NCBI GenBank assembly: GCA_900323505.1
Contig: OOIN01000037.1
Location: 186,001 to 250,000 of the forward strand
Reading direction: 5' to 3'
Length of the DNA: 64,000 nucleotides
DNA from: Ustilago trichophora
Taxonomy: Eukaryota > Basidiomycota > Ustilaginomycetes > Ustilaginales > Ustilaginaceae
Position 1 is the stretch's first letter, and every line of letters starts with the position of its first letter. Below, piece by piece: positions 11,769 through 20,767 of the stretch. Position numbers and translations under genes: made by a program. The notes below the pieces were generated by a model. The model searched no databases, had not been told where the DNA came from, and worked only from the letters and a program-made list of their open reading frames with translations.

Positions 11769-12655
11769 CAGAGGGTGTGGATCGTGGCTTCCTCTCCGAA
11801 CTGGCCCACATCTTGCGGCTCAGCAACGTCCCCGCTGGCGGCTCTTCCTTCAACTCGAGCGTCAACTCCCCCGCCGGCTCCGGATCCGCCACCCCTTCGC
11901 GCCAGACCACCTCGAGTGCCGCCACCACTCTCGTCGCTGGCGCCAACAACGGCACCAACACCTCGCGCGCCGGTACCCAGCTCATCTACCAAGTCGTCCT
12001 ATGCTTCTGGCTGCTCAGCTTCCACAAGGACATTGCATCCGAGCTCAACGTCAAGCTCGGCCTGATCCCTCTCCTCGCCGACGTCGCTCGCAACGCCGTC
12101 AAGGAGAAAGTCACCCGAGTCACCATCGCCACCTTGCGCAACCTCCTCGCCAAGGCACCCCTCGTCAACGCCCCCGTCATGCTCGGCAGCAAATGCCTCC
12201 AACTCTCCGAGAACCTCCTCTCGCGCAAGTGGTCCGACGAAGAGATCGAAGACGATCTCGAGTACATCCGAACCGAACTCGCCGAACGTCTTAAAACCAT
12301 GACCACGTGGGATGAGTATCTCTCCGAGCTGACATCCGGACAGTTGACTTTTGAAAGTCCAGTGCACGAGCTCGACGATTTCTGGAAGGAGAACGCTGCC
12401 AAGTTCGTCGAAGAAGATGGGAAAGTGTTGAAGCAGTTGGTGGGTGTATTGAAGCAGAGTGAGGATGCGACGACTTTGGCGGTGGCTTGTTCGGATGTGG
12501 GCAAGTTTGTCCATTTCTTCGAACAGGGCAAGAAGCGGGTCAGTGATCTTGGCGCAAAGGCGAGGATTATGGAGTTGATGACGCATCCAGATGCAAATGT
12601 CAGGTACTATGCTCTTCATACCGTCGCCAAGCTGGTTTCTGCTAGTTGGCGATAG
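10847..12655 (+). CDS. VMA13: V-type proton ATPase subunit H
   Basis: Intronless, 602 residues. The open frame runs upstream to a GTG at 10754, but the first ATG is at 10847 with A at -3, so translation is set there. The protein matches subunit H of the V1 sector, which couples V1 to V0 and silences free V1: an N-terminal armadillo/HEAT-like region (VYLTNKWIQDL, RPIPWEGY) and a strongly conserved C-terminal domain (LSENLLSRKWSDEEI, YLSELTSGQLTFESPVH, FWKENAAKF, SDVGKFVHF, MTHPDANVRYYALH). It acts on vacuolar and endosomal membranes. It is longer than yeast Vma13 (478 residues) because of a poly-Gln N terminus, a Ser/Ala linker, and a second poly-Gln plus Ser/Gly/Thr insert around residues 295-385. 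The 3' end faces the glutathione synthetase gene 167 bp away. Confidence 0.95.
10868..10900 (+). repeat. CAG repeat encoding N-terminal poly-Gln
   Basis: Eleven in-frame CAG codons shortly after the V-ATPase subunit H start codon. A pure triplet tract in a region without conserved structure, so its length is probably strain-variable. Confidence 0.95.
11738..11767 (+). repeat. CAG repeat encoding internal poly-Gln
   Basis: Ten in-frame CAG codons inside the V-ATPase subunit H gene, in a low-complexity insert not found in the short yeast protein. It lies between conserved blocks and follows an acidic DEDEEN stretch. Confidence 0.95.
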
Positions 12656-12822
12656 AAAACACGCTACACCTCATGGTGCCCGGACACGTTGTACACATTC
12701 GCACGACTTGCTCTTCTCCCCCCTTCATCGTTTGCTTTCATACAGTCTTCGTTTAGTCTTCTTTTTTGCAATTTCATGAACCCATCCAACACATTCCATT
12801 CTGGCCAAAGATCGTGTGTCTA

Positions 12823-14433
12823 TCAGATGAGGAATGGCGAGTCGATAACGCTGAATCCGACTGCTACGCCACCTTCGTCACTCTCTCTGCCCTTTGTTCT
12901 CAGTAAGAATCCGCCGGATTCATGATGATGCACCTTGACCTCGGCAGCTTCTCCGTTTTCGAAGAGAACAGCTCCGTAGACGCCCAATTCGCTCACGGTG
13001 TCTTTGGCCAGTACTGCACCTGTTGTAGACGCTTTCACCAGATAGTTGCCCAATCCACAAGGAGGTTTGATGAGACTCATCAGGATGTATGCTTGTCTCT
13101 TTGCGATGGCTCCAGCTTCGGAAGTGGAAGAGGATTCGAGGGAAGAGAGGAAGGCAGGAATGTCGTGACGGTAGACGTTGTTTCCTCCTCCTTCACGTTG
13201 AGGTTTGAGGACGAAATTCTCGGATGAGTTGAGAGCGAGTTGGTAGCCCTTGGTGCCGAGTGGAGAGTCGTCGAGAGGATACAGATCGGTAAAGGTTTCG
13301 CGCATGCTCGAGGCTACTTGGGCTGGGTTGGGGTACAGAGAGGTGAGGAAGGGTTCGAGTTGTTCAGGTTCGGCCAGGACTTGTTGGACTTTCTTCGCTC
13401 CGGCCAGTTGAACGGCGATAGAGGGACACTTGATGGCTTTGCTCAATTCGAGCTTCTTTCGTGTCTCCCACTCTGTGTTGGAGGTATAGTCGGATGGACC
13501 GTATCCAGCGCGGAAGTAGACAACGCTGATCTCGACCTCTCCCAGCACCGGATGGTTGAGGTAGAGCCCGCGATCACCGTCATCTTTAGCGACCATTCGT
13601 GAGGCAATTTCGGCGAAACTCTGTCGCAACACTCGAATTCCTTGCCTCTGCAAAGCGTGCTCCAAAGGTCGCTGGTCAAAAGCGTTTCTTTCACCCTGTT
13701 GCACTACGAAAAGCACGTATACGTTCTTCTTGTTTTCATCTCCAGAAATGGAGCTCTGTTGCTGGGAAAGATAGGCAGTGTGGGCAGCGGCCAGACCACC
13801 AGTAAGGACATCTTGCGCCTTGTTCTCTGGGAAGTTGGCGAGATCGTTCAATCCAGGATGAACATCGAGGTAATCGGTCGTGGAGGAAAGATGCCTGTGA
13901 AGTGCGCTGACCCGAGTGCAAAGGGCGCCGAAGGATGCGCTGATGGTGTTGAACTCTACTTGTTTCAATTCGAGCTTTCCTGCTCTGCTACCCAAGCCTT
14001 CGCTGTCGCTGTCCGCCTCGTGCAAAAGGTAGTCGCTTCGGAAGAGACCCAGGCTGAGCGGTTGAACGAGATCGTCTTTGACGGAAATGTAAATGTCCCA
14101 CAGCTGCTTCTGGAAGGAATCGACATGAACGACAGATTGGCCAATGACGCGGTCCAGGAAGGCGTGGTCGGAGGAGAGTTGGGCGTAGAGCAGGTCGTAT
14201 GCGGGTTGAATGGATTGTGCTTTCTCAAAGAGGGTGCGAGGGAAGGGGGAAGGGATGAGCGAAAATGGTGCATGGATGGCGCTATCTGAAGCAGGCGTGG
14301 TCGCGGGGGCGACGGGGAGAGGGCGGTAGACGATGCCATGCGAAAGGGCGTAGTCGGTGGCTTGAGTGGAGAGGTAGTCTCGGGTCTCGTCTGAGAGGGT
14401 TGGGGGCCATGCGGGCAGAGTTGGCGTCGACAT
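12823..14433 (-). CDS. GSH2: Glutathione synthetase (eukaryotic type)
   Basis: Intronless. From the ATG at 14433 the protein is 536 residues; an earlier in-frame ATG at 14523 adds 30 residues that form a hydrophobic Leu/Pro-rich stretch. The inner start is preferred because the enzyme is cytosolic and family members (about 475-500 residues) begin near here. Function: ATP-dependent joining of gamma-glutamylcysteine and glycine, the last step of glutathione synthesis. Diagnostic sequence includes the Gly-rich ATP-binding loop REGGGNNVY near residue 413, the ELKQVEFNTISASFG block, VVYFRAGYGPSDY in the substrate-binding region, and the C-terminal LLRTKGRESDEGGVAVGFSVID. Shares an upstream region with MED31 (divergent, 440 bp) and converges with V-ATPase subunit H. 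A small Ser-rich insert at about residue 245-250 (QQQSSISGDE) looks like a tolerated loop expansion. Confidence 0.94.
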   Translation of the reverse strand: MSTPTLPAWPPTLSDETRDYLSTQATDYALSHGIVYRPLPVAPATTPASDSAIHAPFSLIPSPFPRTLFEKAQSIQPAYDLLYAQLSSDHAFLDRVIGQSVVHVDSFQKQLWDIYISVKDDLVQPLSLGLFRSDYLLHEADSDSEGLGSRAGKLELKQVEFNTISASFGALCTRVSALHRHLSSTTDYLDVHPGLNDLANFPENKAQDVLTGGLAAAHTAYLSQQQSSISGDENKKNVYVLFVVQQGERNAFDQRPLEHALQRQGIRVLRQSFAEIASRMVAKDDGDRGLYLNHPVLGEVEISVVYFRAGYGPSDYTSNTEWETRKKLELSKAIKCPSIAVQLAGAKKVQQVLAEPEQLEPFLTSLYPNPAQVASSMRETFTDLYPLDDSPLGTKGYQLALNSSENFVLKPQREGGGNNVYRHDIPAFLSSLESSSTSEAGAIAKRQAYILMSLIKPPCGLGNYLVKASTTGAVLAKDTVSELGVYGAVLFENGEAAEVKVHHHESGGFLLRTKGRESDEGGVAVGFSVIDSPFLI

Positions 14434-14873
14434 GATGCCAAGTGGAGGTGGCGATCTATAGAGGTTGTAGAATACGAACAAGAGGGGGAGGAGGAGAGGT
14501 GGAAGCACGAGGTGGAAGAGCATCCAGTGGTGATGAAGGTGGTGGTAGTTGATGGGGGGCCAAGAGAAAGTATGCAGGAAAGGTGAACGGACCAGCCAAA
14601 TCGCGCAATCTCGACTTTCTTCTTGACCTTATTTCCGAGCAAAAGGACCCTGAAATCACGCTCACCATGCTCCACTCGTTTCTTCCATCATCGACGACAA
14701 CACTACATCAACGCCGCAGCAACCTGATCATTCTTCAACAAGCATCTGTTGCAATCCTAGACGGCAACATTGGTCATCACATTGATCTGTCAAAAGTTCG
14801 CAGGACCATAGCTAGAAGGCCCACTCTGCCACGACGTTGCCTCGAACATCAGATCTCCCATCCCTTGGACACC
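14434..14873. promoter_or_regulatory. Shared upstream region of GSH2 and MED31
   Basis: 440 bp between divergent start codons (350 bp if the distal GSH2 ATG at 14523 is used). No third gene fits. The open frame that runs into MED31 from 14583 begins with GTG and has no family similarity before the MED31 ATG, so it is leader sequence. Confidence 0.55.
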
Positions 14874-15299
14874 ATGACCACCACCAACAACCCCACAGAT
14901 CCCACCTCTCTTCCCGCAGCCGATGCACAGCAGCGAGCAGAAAACCAATCGGCCTTCTCACGCGATCTCGAGTTTCTCTCCTCGCTCGCGAATCCATTCT
15001 ACCTCAACCACCTTGCCATCTCTGGCGTCCTTTCCACTCCGGCATTTCTCAGATACCTCAAGCATCTGGACTACTTTCGTCATCCTAAATACGTCAAATA
15101 TCTGCAATATCCACAGGCTTTGCATTTCTTGGATCTGCTGCAGAACGAGGAGGAATTCAGATTGGCCTGTAGAGATCCGGGCTTTGTAGCAGAAGTGATG
15201 GCGAAACAGGTTGGTCATTGGGCAACGTGGCGCGCTCCTGAGGCGGAGGAAGGTGAAGGTGGACCTGATGGTGAGGGTGATACACAAGTGCAGGCATAG
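14874..15299 (+). CDS. MED31: Mediator complex subunit 31 (Soh1)
   Basis: Intronless, 141 residues, the usual size of the family. The body is the canonical MED31 four-helix domain: FSRDLEFLSSLANPFYLNHL, LSTPAFLRYLKHLDYF, KYVKYLQYPQALHFLDLLQ, then a conserved short terminal helix (FVAEVMAKQVGHW). It is part of the Mediator middle module bridging regulators and RNA polymerase II, in the nucleus. The N-terminal 25 residues are polar and unconserved; the C-terminal tail is Glu/Gly-rich. The start is the first ATG in the frame (ACC ATG A context). Its 3' end lies 198 bp from the convergent transporter gene. Confidence 0.96.
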   Translation: MTTTNNPTDPTSLPAADAQQRAENQSAFSRDLEFLSSLANPFYLNHLAISGVLSTPAFLRYLKHLDYFRHPKYVKYLQYPQALHFLDLLQNEEEFRLACRDPGFVAEVMAKQVGHWATWRAPEAEEGEGGPDGEGDTQVQA

Positions 15300-15497
15300 C
15301 AACAGCAATAGCAACAGTGGCAGAGGAACAATTTACAATATACCCGCTTCAATCAAAGCATCTTATCCTTCGGGCGCCCTTCCATTCGTCTTGAGCCAAG
15401 CTCATGTGCTTCAAAAGACCTTCACGTACCATTACGCATACAACATCACACTAGCTAAAGTGAGGACTCTGATGAAAGAAATGCGATTACTGAGCAA

Positions 15498-17390
15498 CTA
15501 TCTAAACCTGGAATGATCATGTTCCTCAACCAACCCTTGACCTGTGATTCTCTCACCCGAAGTGCCCCAACCATCTAGATCCGCCTCTTCCTCGATCTTT
15601 CTCAAGCGTTCTCTCTCCCTCTCCCTCTCTTCTTCCGTCGTCATCGACATCGGTTTGACATAGGGTCTAGAGACAATCTCTTGGCTGACTCTCTGGGTGT
15701 CTAACTCTAGCGCGTCCGATTCGCCCGTGTTTATCCTCCTGATACCTTTACCTCGTTCCTGCTCCTCGTCAAAGAGGAGACTGTCTTCGTCATCGCCTCC
15801 TGCAGTGCCGGAGAGATGTTCGTATCCACGCCCTCCTGGACCTGATCTGTTGCCGCTGGTGGTAGCTCCAGCAGAGTGCGAAACGCCACGGAAGATGGAG
15901 CTGGCACGACTGCGAATGCTTTCTCCTAGCTCGTTGAGGCCAGAAATTTCCTGTCCGACCGAATCGGCACCTCGGGTGATGAGTCGATACTTGAGATAGT
16001 TGTACAATCCAATGCCCAGCAGGGTGATGCAGAGACCTGAGATGTTGATCGGTGTCAGTTCGTCGCCAAAGACGCTGCTTGCTAGCGCAATCGTCAACAC
16101 TTCTTTAAAGATTCCTGCCACGCTGAGCGTTACGACACTGGTGCGCTTGATAAGCGCGAATTCGGCAAGGTTCATCCCAAACGCCAGCATACCGGGAGCC
16201 GCAATCAACCCCATCGTCTTGAGCGCATGTGGGAGGGTGTCAAAGTATCCCGAGTTTGCGGCAAAGATGGAATGCCATGATTCAAAGATGGCGGATAACG
16301 AGATGAGCGATACGCCCATCACGGGTGCAAGCCAAAAGATGGTGGCGATGGGATTGTTCATGCCCATCTCATCCCTATCGAGGAGCATCTGGGTCAAGGC
16401 CCAACGCAAACCTCCCAAAGCAGACGCGGAGAGCACCTGTACCGCGCCGACCAGTACAAACTTGGTTTCTGCTGCCACCATCATCACCACTCCGACAGTG
16501 ATGAGCGAGATGATGCCGATGAGGCTCCATCGGATCACCTCGAGGCCGAAGAGGAACGCAAAAAAGAGCACAAAGGCGAGGTTGGAGCTCTTGCACATGG
16601 TGTAGAAGGTCAGCGTGATGGTTTTCAAGCTCGTGTTGGAGAGGCCGATGTCGAGAGCGGTAGCCAGGGCACAGGGGACGACCTTTGTGGCCCAGTCGAT
16701 GCCAGATGGGCGAGAAGTGGTGCCATTGGGTCGACGGGGTACCAGATTGGGGAAGATCTTCATGACAGTGCTGCTGAGAACGAACTGCATGAGCATGTGG
16801 AAGCTGGTGACGAAGAGAGGGTAGGAAAAGTTCTTCTTGTCGGTAGAAAACATCCATTTGTTGTAGACCGAGATGAGCGTAGAAAAGCAGTACCAGCTGA
16901 GAATGAGAAGGACATTGACCACCGATGCTTTCCAGTAGGCGTCGCGGCGCTCTTTCAAGGTGCCACCTTGCAGCCGTTCTAAGGATCGTGTCGATGGGAT
17001 GGTCGATGCCTGTTCTGCAAGCCTCCAGTAGGCGCCTGGGTCGAGGGTGTGGCCAAAGGTGCTGGAGGGTGTGCGGTGGCCGGTGGAGGGAGAGACGTCA
17101 TCGTGGTATGGACTGGATCGACCGCTCCTCTGGTTGCTGGTGAGGGGTTGGGATTCCGCAAATGCGCTGTCGTGCTCGTGCTCGTGACTGTCGACTTGGT
17201 CTCGTAGATGAGATGGTGCTAGGGCTGGTTTGGAGGAGGCTCGTATTGTGTCTGAAGACAGCTTGCTGGGCGGTACGTCGTTCGAGTTGCGAGCCGAGGA
17301 GCTGGTGGGGAAGAAGATGATATCGGATTCGGACGACTCTATTGATCGGTCCGTGCCGATTGAGCGCGCATCGGCGGGTTGGAGGCTCAT
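15498..17390 (-). CDS. SLC35/TPT-family membrane transporter (SLC35C2/Ymd8-like)
   Basis: Intronless, 630 residues. Residues about 1-145 are Ser-rich and polar, followed by a transporter core of about ten hydrophobic segments (about residues 150-470) typical of the triose-phosphate/nucleotide-sugar transporter (DMT) superfamily: YCFSTLISVYNKWMF in the first membrane segment, FVTSFHMLMQFVLSS, ALDIGLSNTSLKTITLTFYTM, and the paired GLRWALTQMLLDRDEMGMNNPI motif. The conserved NKW-F start and KTITLTFYTM-KSS signature place it nearest SLC35C2/Ymd8-type Golgi or endomembrane carriers; the substrate cannot be told from sequence. The C-terminal 160 residues are cytosolic-looking, with a Gly/Ser-rich part, an acidic DDEDSLLFDEE patch and an Arg/Glu-rich helix. 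Minus strand, tandem with the SDR gene on its right and convergent with MED31. Confidence 0.88.
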   Translation of the reverse strand: MSLQPADARSIGTDRSIESSESDIIFFPTSSSARNSNDVPPSKLSSDTIRASSKPALAPSHLRDQVDSHEHEHDSAFAESQPLTSNQRSGRSSPYHDDVSPSTGHRTPSSTFGHTLDPGAYWRLAEQASTIPSTRSLERLQGGTLKERRDAYWKASVVNVLLILSWYCFSTLISVYNKWMFSTDKKNFSYPLFVTSFHMLMQFVLSSTVMKIFPNLVPRRPNGTTSRPSGIDWATKVVPCALATALDIGLSNTSLKTITLTFYTMCKSSNLAFVLFFAFLFGLEVIRWSLIGIISLITVGVVMMVAAETKFVLVGAVQVLSASALGGLRWALTQMLLDRDEMGMNNPIATIFWLAPVMGVSLISLSAIFESWHSIFAANSGYFDTLPHALKTMGLIAAPGMLAFGMNLAEFALIKRTSVVTLSVAGIFKEVLTIALASSVFGDELTPINISGLCITLLGIGLYNYLKYRLITRGADSVGQEISGLNELGESIRSRASSIFRGVSHSAGATTSGNRSGPGGRGYEHLSGTAGGDDEDSLLFDEEQERGKGIRRINTGESDALELDTQRVSQEIVSRPYVKPMSMTTEEERERERERLRKIEEEADLDGWGTSGERITGQGLVEEHDHSRFR

Positions 17391-18075
17391 CTTTGAAGAT
17401 CGTGATCGAGCCTTCGATGCGGTCTTAAGCTTGTGATGCCGCTGGAGTTCCCAAGATGATGGGGTTGCTGAACGGTTACGTGCCCGCGGAAGAGTGTCGT
17501 CTGTCAGAGTCGTGGTCGAGTTTATTTGGAGTCAATCGCCTTAGCCGAGCATGTTGGCGTGATTGCACTCGAGCCAGACCAATGACTCTTGAGAGGATTA
17601 GATGAGGTGAAGTGAGGATGATGATGATGATGTGGTGATGGAAAGATGATTTCCAGGATTTGGGTTTAGAAGGACGTGCGCTCAACGTGCACCTGCATCT
17701 CGGTGTGCTATTGAGTCGACTTTACAGATTCGGGACCGTGAGTTTGGTGAAATGAGCCTTAATTTGGCCAGACGCGCCCGCCCAAGATTGTGATTCCACC
17801 GATTCCAACACGCACCTTCACGGCTGCAGGCTTGCGTGGCTTTGACGGCTGACATGTTCCTGCGTGGGGAGAGAGGAGAAAAGACCCTGCGAGATTGTTA
17901 TCACTGCACCACTGCACGATACTCTACATATCAGCTCGCATCTCAAGGTCACACAAAGACGAGGCAAATGGCGGAAAGGATTTTAAAGAATGCAATTCCA
18001 TGAAACGATGCAAAGATACAAAAGACGTCGGATAATCACCTTGGCTGTTCGAGAAATGTGGGCGCTGCAATGCAA
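17391..18075. other. Intergenic region upstream of the SLC35-type gene
   Basis: 685 bp between the transporter start and the stop of the SDR gene (both minus strand). Contains a short GAT triplet run near 17617-17632. No coding frame supported. Expected to hold the SDR 3' UTR and the transporter promoter. Confidence 0.55.
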
Positions 18076-19152
18076 TCAAGATCCGAACCAGCTGCCGTGG
18101 GAGAGGTGCAAAACCTGGCCAGTCATGATGTTGGAAGCACCTGCATCGGCAAGGTAGACATAAGTAGCGCCCATCTCGGCGGGTTGACCGGGTCGACCGT
18201 GAAGAGGCACACCTCCGATACCCCAGCCTTCCATGTTGTCCTCGCTGCGGCTGGCTGGCTGCAGAGGGGTATACACGGGTCCGGGAGCCACGGCATTGAC
18301 GCGGATACCCCGAGGAGCGAGGTGGAGAGCCATGCTGCGGGTAAAGCTGACGAGAGCGCCCTTGGTGGAGCTGTAGTCGATCATGGCAGCGCTGCCCTTG
18401 TAAGCGGTCACCGAGGTGGACTGGATGATGGTCGAGCCGCGCTTCATATGAGGCAGGGCGAACTTGGTGAGTGCGAATGCACCCAGTACATTGCTTCGGA
18501 AGGTGCTCTCGGTAACGTTGAGGTCGATCTCCTCAAAGTTTTTGCATGGTACTTGCTTGGAAGCGTTGTTGACGACAATGTCAATGGTGCCCCACTTTTC
18601 GAGATGCTTCTCAACGATGAGCTTGCAATCCTGCTCGGATTCGAGATTGCTCGGTACGCGAAGGATTTCCTTGGTGCCCATAGGTGCTTCGCGCACGAGC
18701 TTTTCGACCATGTCGGCATCCTTCTCCTCCTCTGGCAGGTATGCAATGGTGACATTGGCTCCCTCGCGGGCAAAGAAGAGGGCAACACTGCGTCCGATAC
18801 CACTGTCACCACCAGTGATGATGGCGGATTTGCCGTCGAGCTTACCATTGCCCTTGTATTCCTCGAGGTAGGGGTTGCCGTCCTTGTCCCATTTTTCGAC
18901 CTTGATGTGTTCGGCGAGGGGTTCCATCGACTGGTCCTCGCCGGGAAGCTCCTGCTTCTGGCCCTTGGGGTAGTAGTTGGGGTAGGCGGTAATCACCTTG
19001 TCATCGTGTTGCTGGGAGGACATGCTGAAATTGGAGTGGATGCGTGCAGATGAGAGTGGCGCTCGGATAAAGTTGTGATAGAGAGGGGCTTGATATCGGC
19101 AGTTGAATAGATGAAAGGTGACTGGTCTCAGAGATGATCGGATGTAGCTCAT
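18076..19152 (-). CDS. Short-chain dehydrogenase/reductase, YghA/YhdG-like stress type
   Basis: Intronless, 358 residues from the ATG at 19152. The SDR fold is complete: cofactor motif TGGDSGIGRS, the NNAS structural motif, the catalytic Ser in QSTSVTAYKG and the YSSTK active-site pair, then the PGPVYTP loop. The N-terminal arm before the fold (KGQKQELPGEDQSMEP ... DGNPYLEEYKGNGKLDGKSAIITGG) is the signature of the bacterial and fungal 'extended arm' SDR group related to E. coli YghA and Bacillus general-stress dehydrogenases; NAD(P) dependence is expected, the substrate is unknown. A second in-frame ATG at 19023 (MSSQQ) would give 315 residues, the usual family length. The extra 43 residues contain no acidic residue and several Arg/His, like a mitochondrial presequence. 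Divergent from the GTPBP1-like gene. Confidence 0.92.
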   Translation of the reverse strand: MSYIRSSLRPVTFHLFNCRYQAPLYHNFIRAPLSSARIHSNFSMSSQQHDDKVITAYPNYYPKGQKQELPGEDQSMEPLAEHIKVEKWDKDGNPYLEEYKGNGKLDGKSAIITGGDSGIGRSVALFFAREGANVTIAYLPEEEKDADMVEKLVREAPMGTKEILRVPSNLESEQDCKLIVEKHLEKWGTIDIVVNNASKQVPCKNFEEIDLNVTESTFRSNVLGAFALTKFALPHMKRGSTIIQSTSVTAYKGSAAMIDYSSTKGALVSFTRSMALHLAPRGIRVNAVAPGPVYTPLQPASRSEDNMEGWGIGGVPLHGRPGQPAEMGATYVYLADAGASNIMTGQVLHLSHGSWFGS

Positions 19153-20767
19153 ACAGAGGGAGGAAGGGAGCGAGGGAGGGAGTGGTGGTCACAAATCAGG
19201 CGGCTCTTCCGATCAGATGAGAATGTGTAGCAGTTATATATGTTCTTTGCATCTTGCTTTGCTCCCATCACCCCAAAAAAGGGGTTGACAGAAACGATGT
19301 CATCTCTCATCTCTTGTGTTCGTTTCACTGCTGAGTGAGAGAGGCGATGAACTGGACATTCTCAGCATGGTGACCAAAGCGCATGGGCGATAAAGACGAA
19401 ACAATGGATACATGAGTAATGCGAATTCTCAGACTTGCCACATGGCCCCATGGCTGGATGGCTGTCATGGCCATGTTCAGGGTCGATGACTCTGTAGCAG
19501 CGAAATGTGAAGTGTGCCTTGTGCTACAGTAGTATATGTGGTGCTGATTCATGGAAATCGTCATCTGGCGCCTGCGTGTGTTGCAGAGGGAAATTTTGCG
19601 CCTCTTTTTTGAGATGTTGGGCCATCAAAGCCAATTTCAGATCTTCCAACAAGGTATCGGTCGACGGCTGTCTTGGCATCCAATCTCAAGTGCGAGTCGA
19701 AGGGAGAGACTTGCTTTTGCTCTGCTATGCTATGGTCTCAACCTCCGCACAAGGTGCTGGCAGACGAGCAGTTGTGAGAGCAGCTCATACGACTCGTCGG
19801 CTCTTCCCGTCTTTATTCTACTCCATTCTAGTTGAGCCATTGCAGTCTTTTTGCGACTCTAGGTTCGAAGGATTGGCACATCCGAGCCTGTCACACGAGA
19901 CTCAAGGGCTCCATCTCTTGTCTGAGGGTTGAGTCCAGTCGAAGGATCGGATGTGTTCCGTCTAGAATTGGGGGTCAGTCGCATGACAGTTGGATGTACC
20001 GCTTTGGCCAAGTCAATTGTGTGGGTGTGAGGTTGTGATGCAGCTGTCGAAAAGCTTGATGCAGGGTTTTCGACTTTTCTTAATTTTGGTGCAGCTCACC
20101 CCAGAGCCCGCCGAGCAGCTGCTTCTCCACACTTAGCTTACCACACAGCATCTCAGACTCAGCCTCAGGCTGTGGGTGGCGCGAATTGAGCTTAAGCAGT
20201 GCGCGATATTGCCGGCATCCACTCTGTCCCAAATTCGCCGGGACGTCGCCCTCTGTCTATACTGTACTGTACATTGGTCGGCATATCCGTTCCCAGACGG
20301 TTGTCTCTTTGCCACATTGGATTCTCACGATTGATTCTCATCTTTCCCAAGCCTAGGTTGTCTTCAATTACTCTCACGCTCCAGCCTTTCCCATCACCAC
20401 CACTACCCTACCAAGCCAATCTCTTTGGACAGCCAGTTGCACTCAGTGTTAGTGTAGTTGACATTCGTCGGTCGAGTCACCTCATCTCTGACTCAAATAA
20501 CTCGCTTCAAAACTCAGCATCATAGTGTTGTGTTGCTGCTCGGCAGCATTTCCCAAGACTGCTCGTTGCTACATCCGTCAATCCACATTAAGGCGCGTTT
20601 ATCTTGACTTGCCACCCATCCATCACCTTCATTTATAGCATATACGCTTAGCTCGCCTTGACACCCTCGCAAGCCTCCCCTTACGCGCCCATACGACATT
20701 CACTCGGATCTCAAGCCGACAAGCCCAAATCGCAAATATCCCATCGTACTCGCGCCTCGACGCTATC
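19153..20767. promoter_or_regulatory. Divergent intergenic region, SDR / GTPBP1-like
   Basis: 1.6 kb between head-to-head start codons with only short frames lacking similarity. Contains TACTGTACTGTAC at 20260-20272 and a pyrimidine-rich leader (20330-20440, 20530-20700) before the GTPase start. No other feature recognised. Confidence 0.55.
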
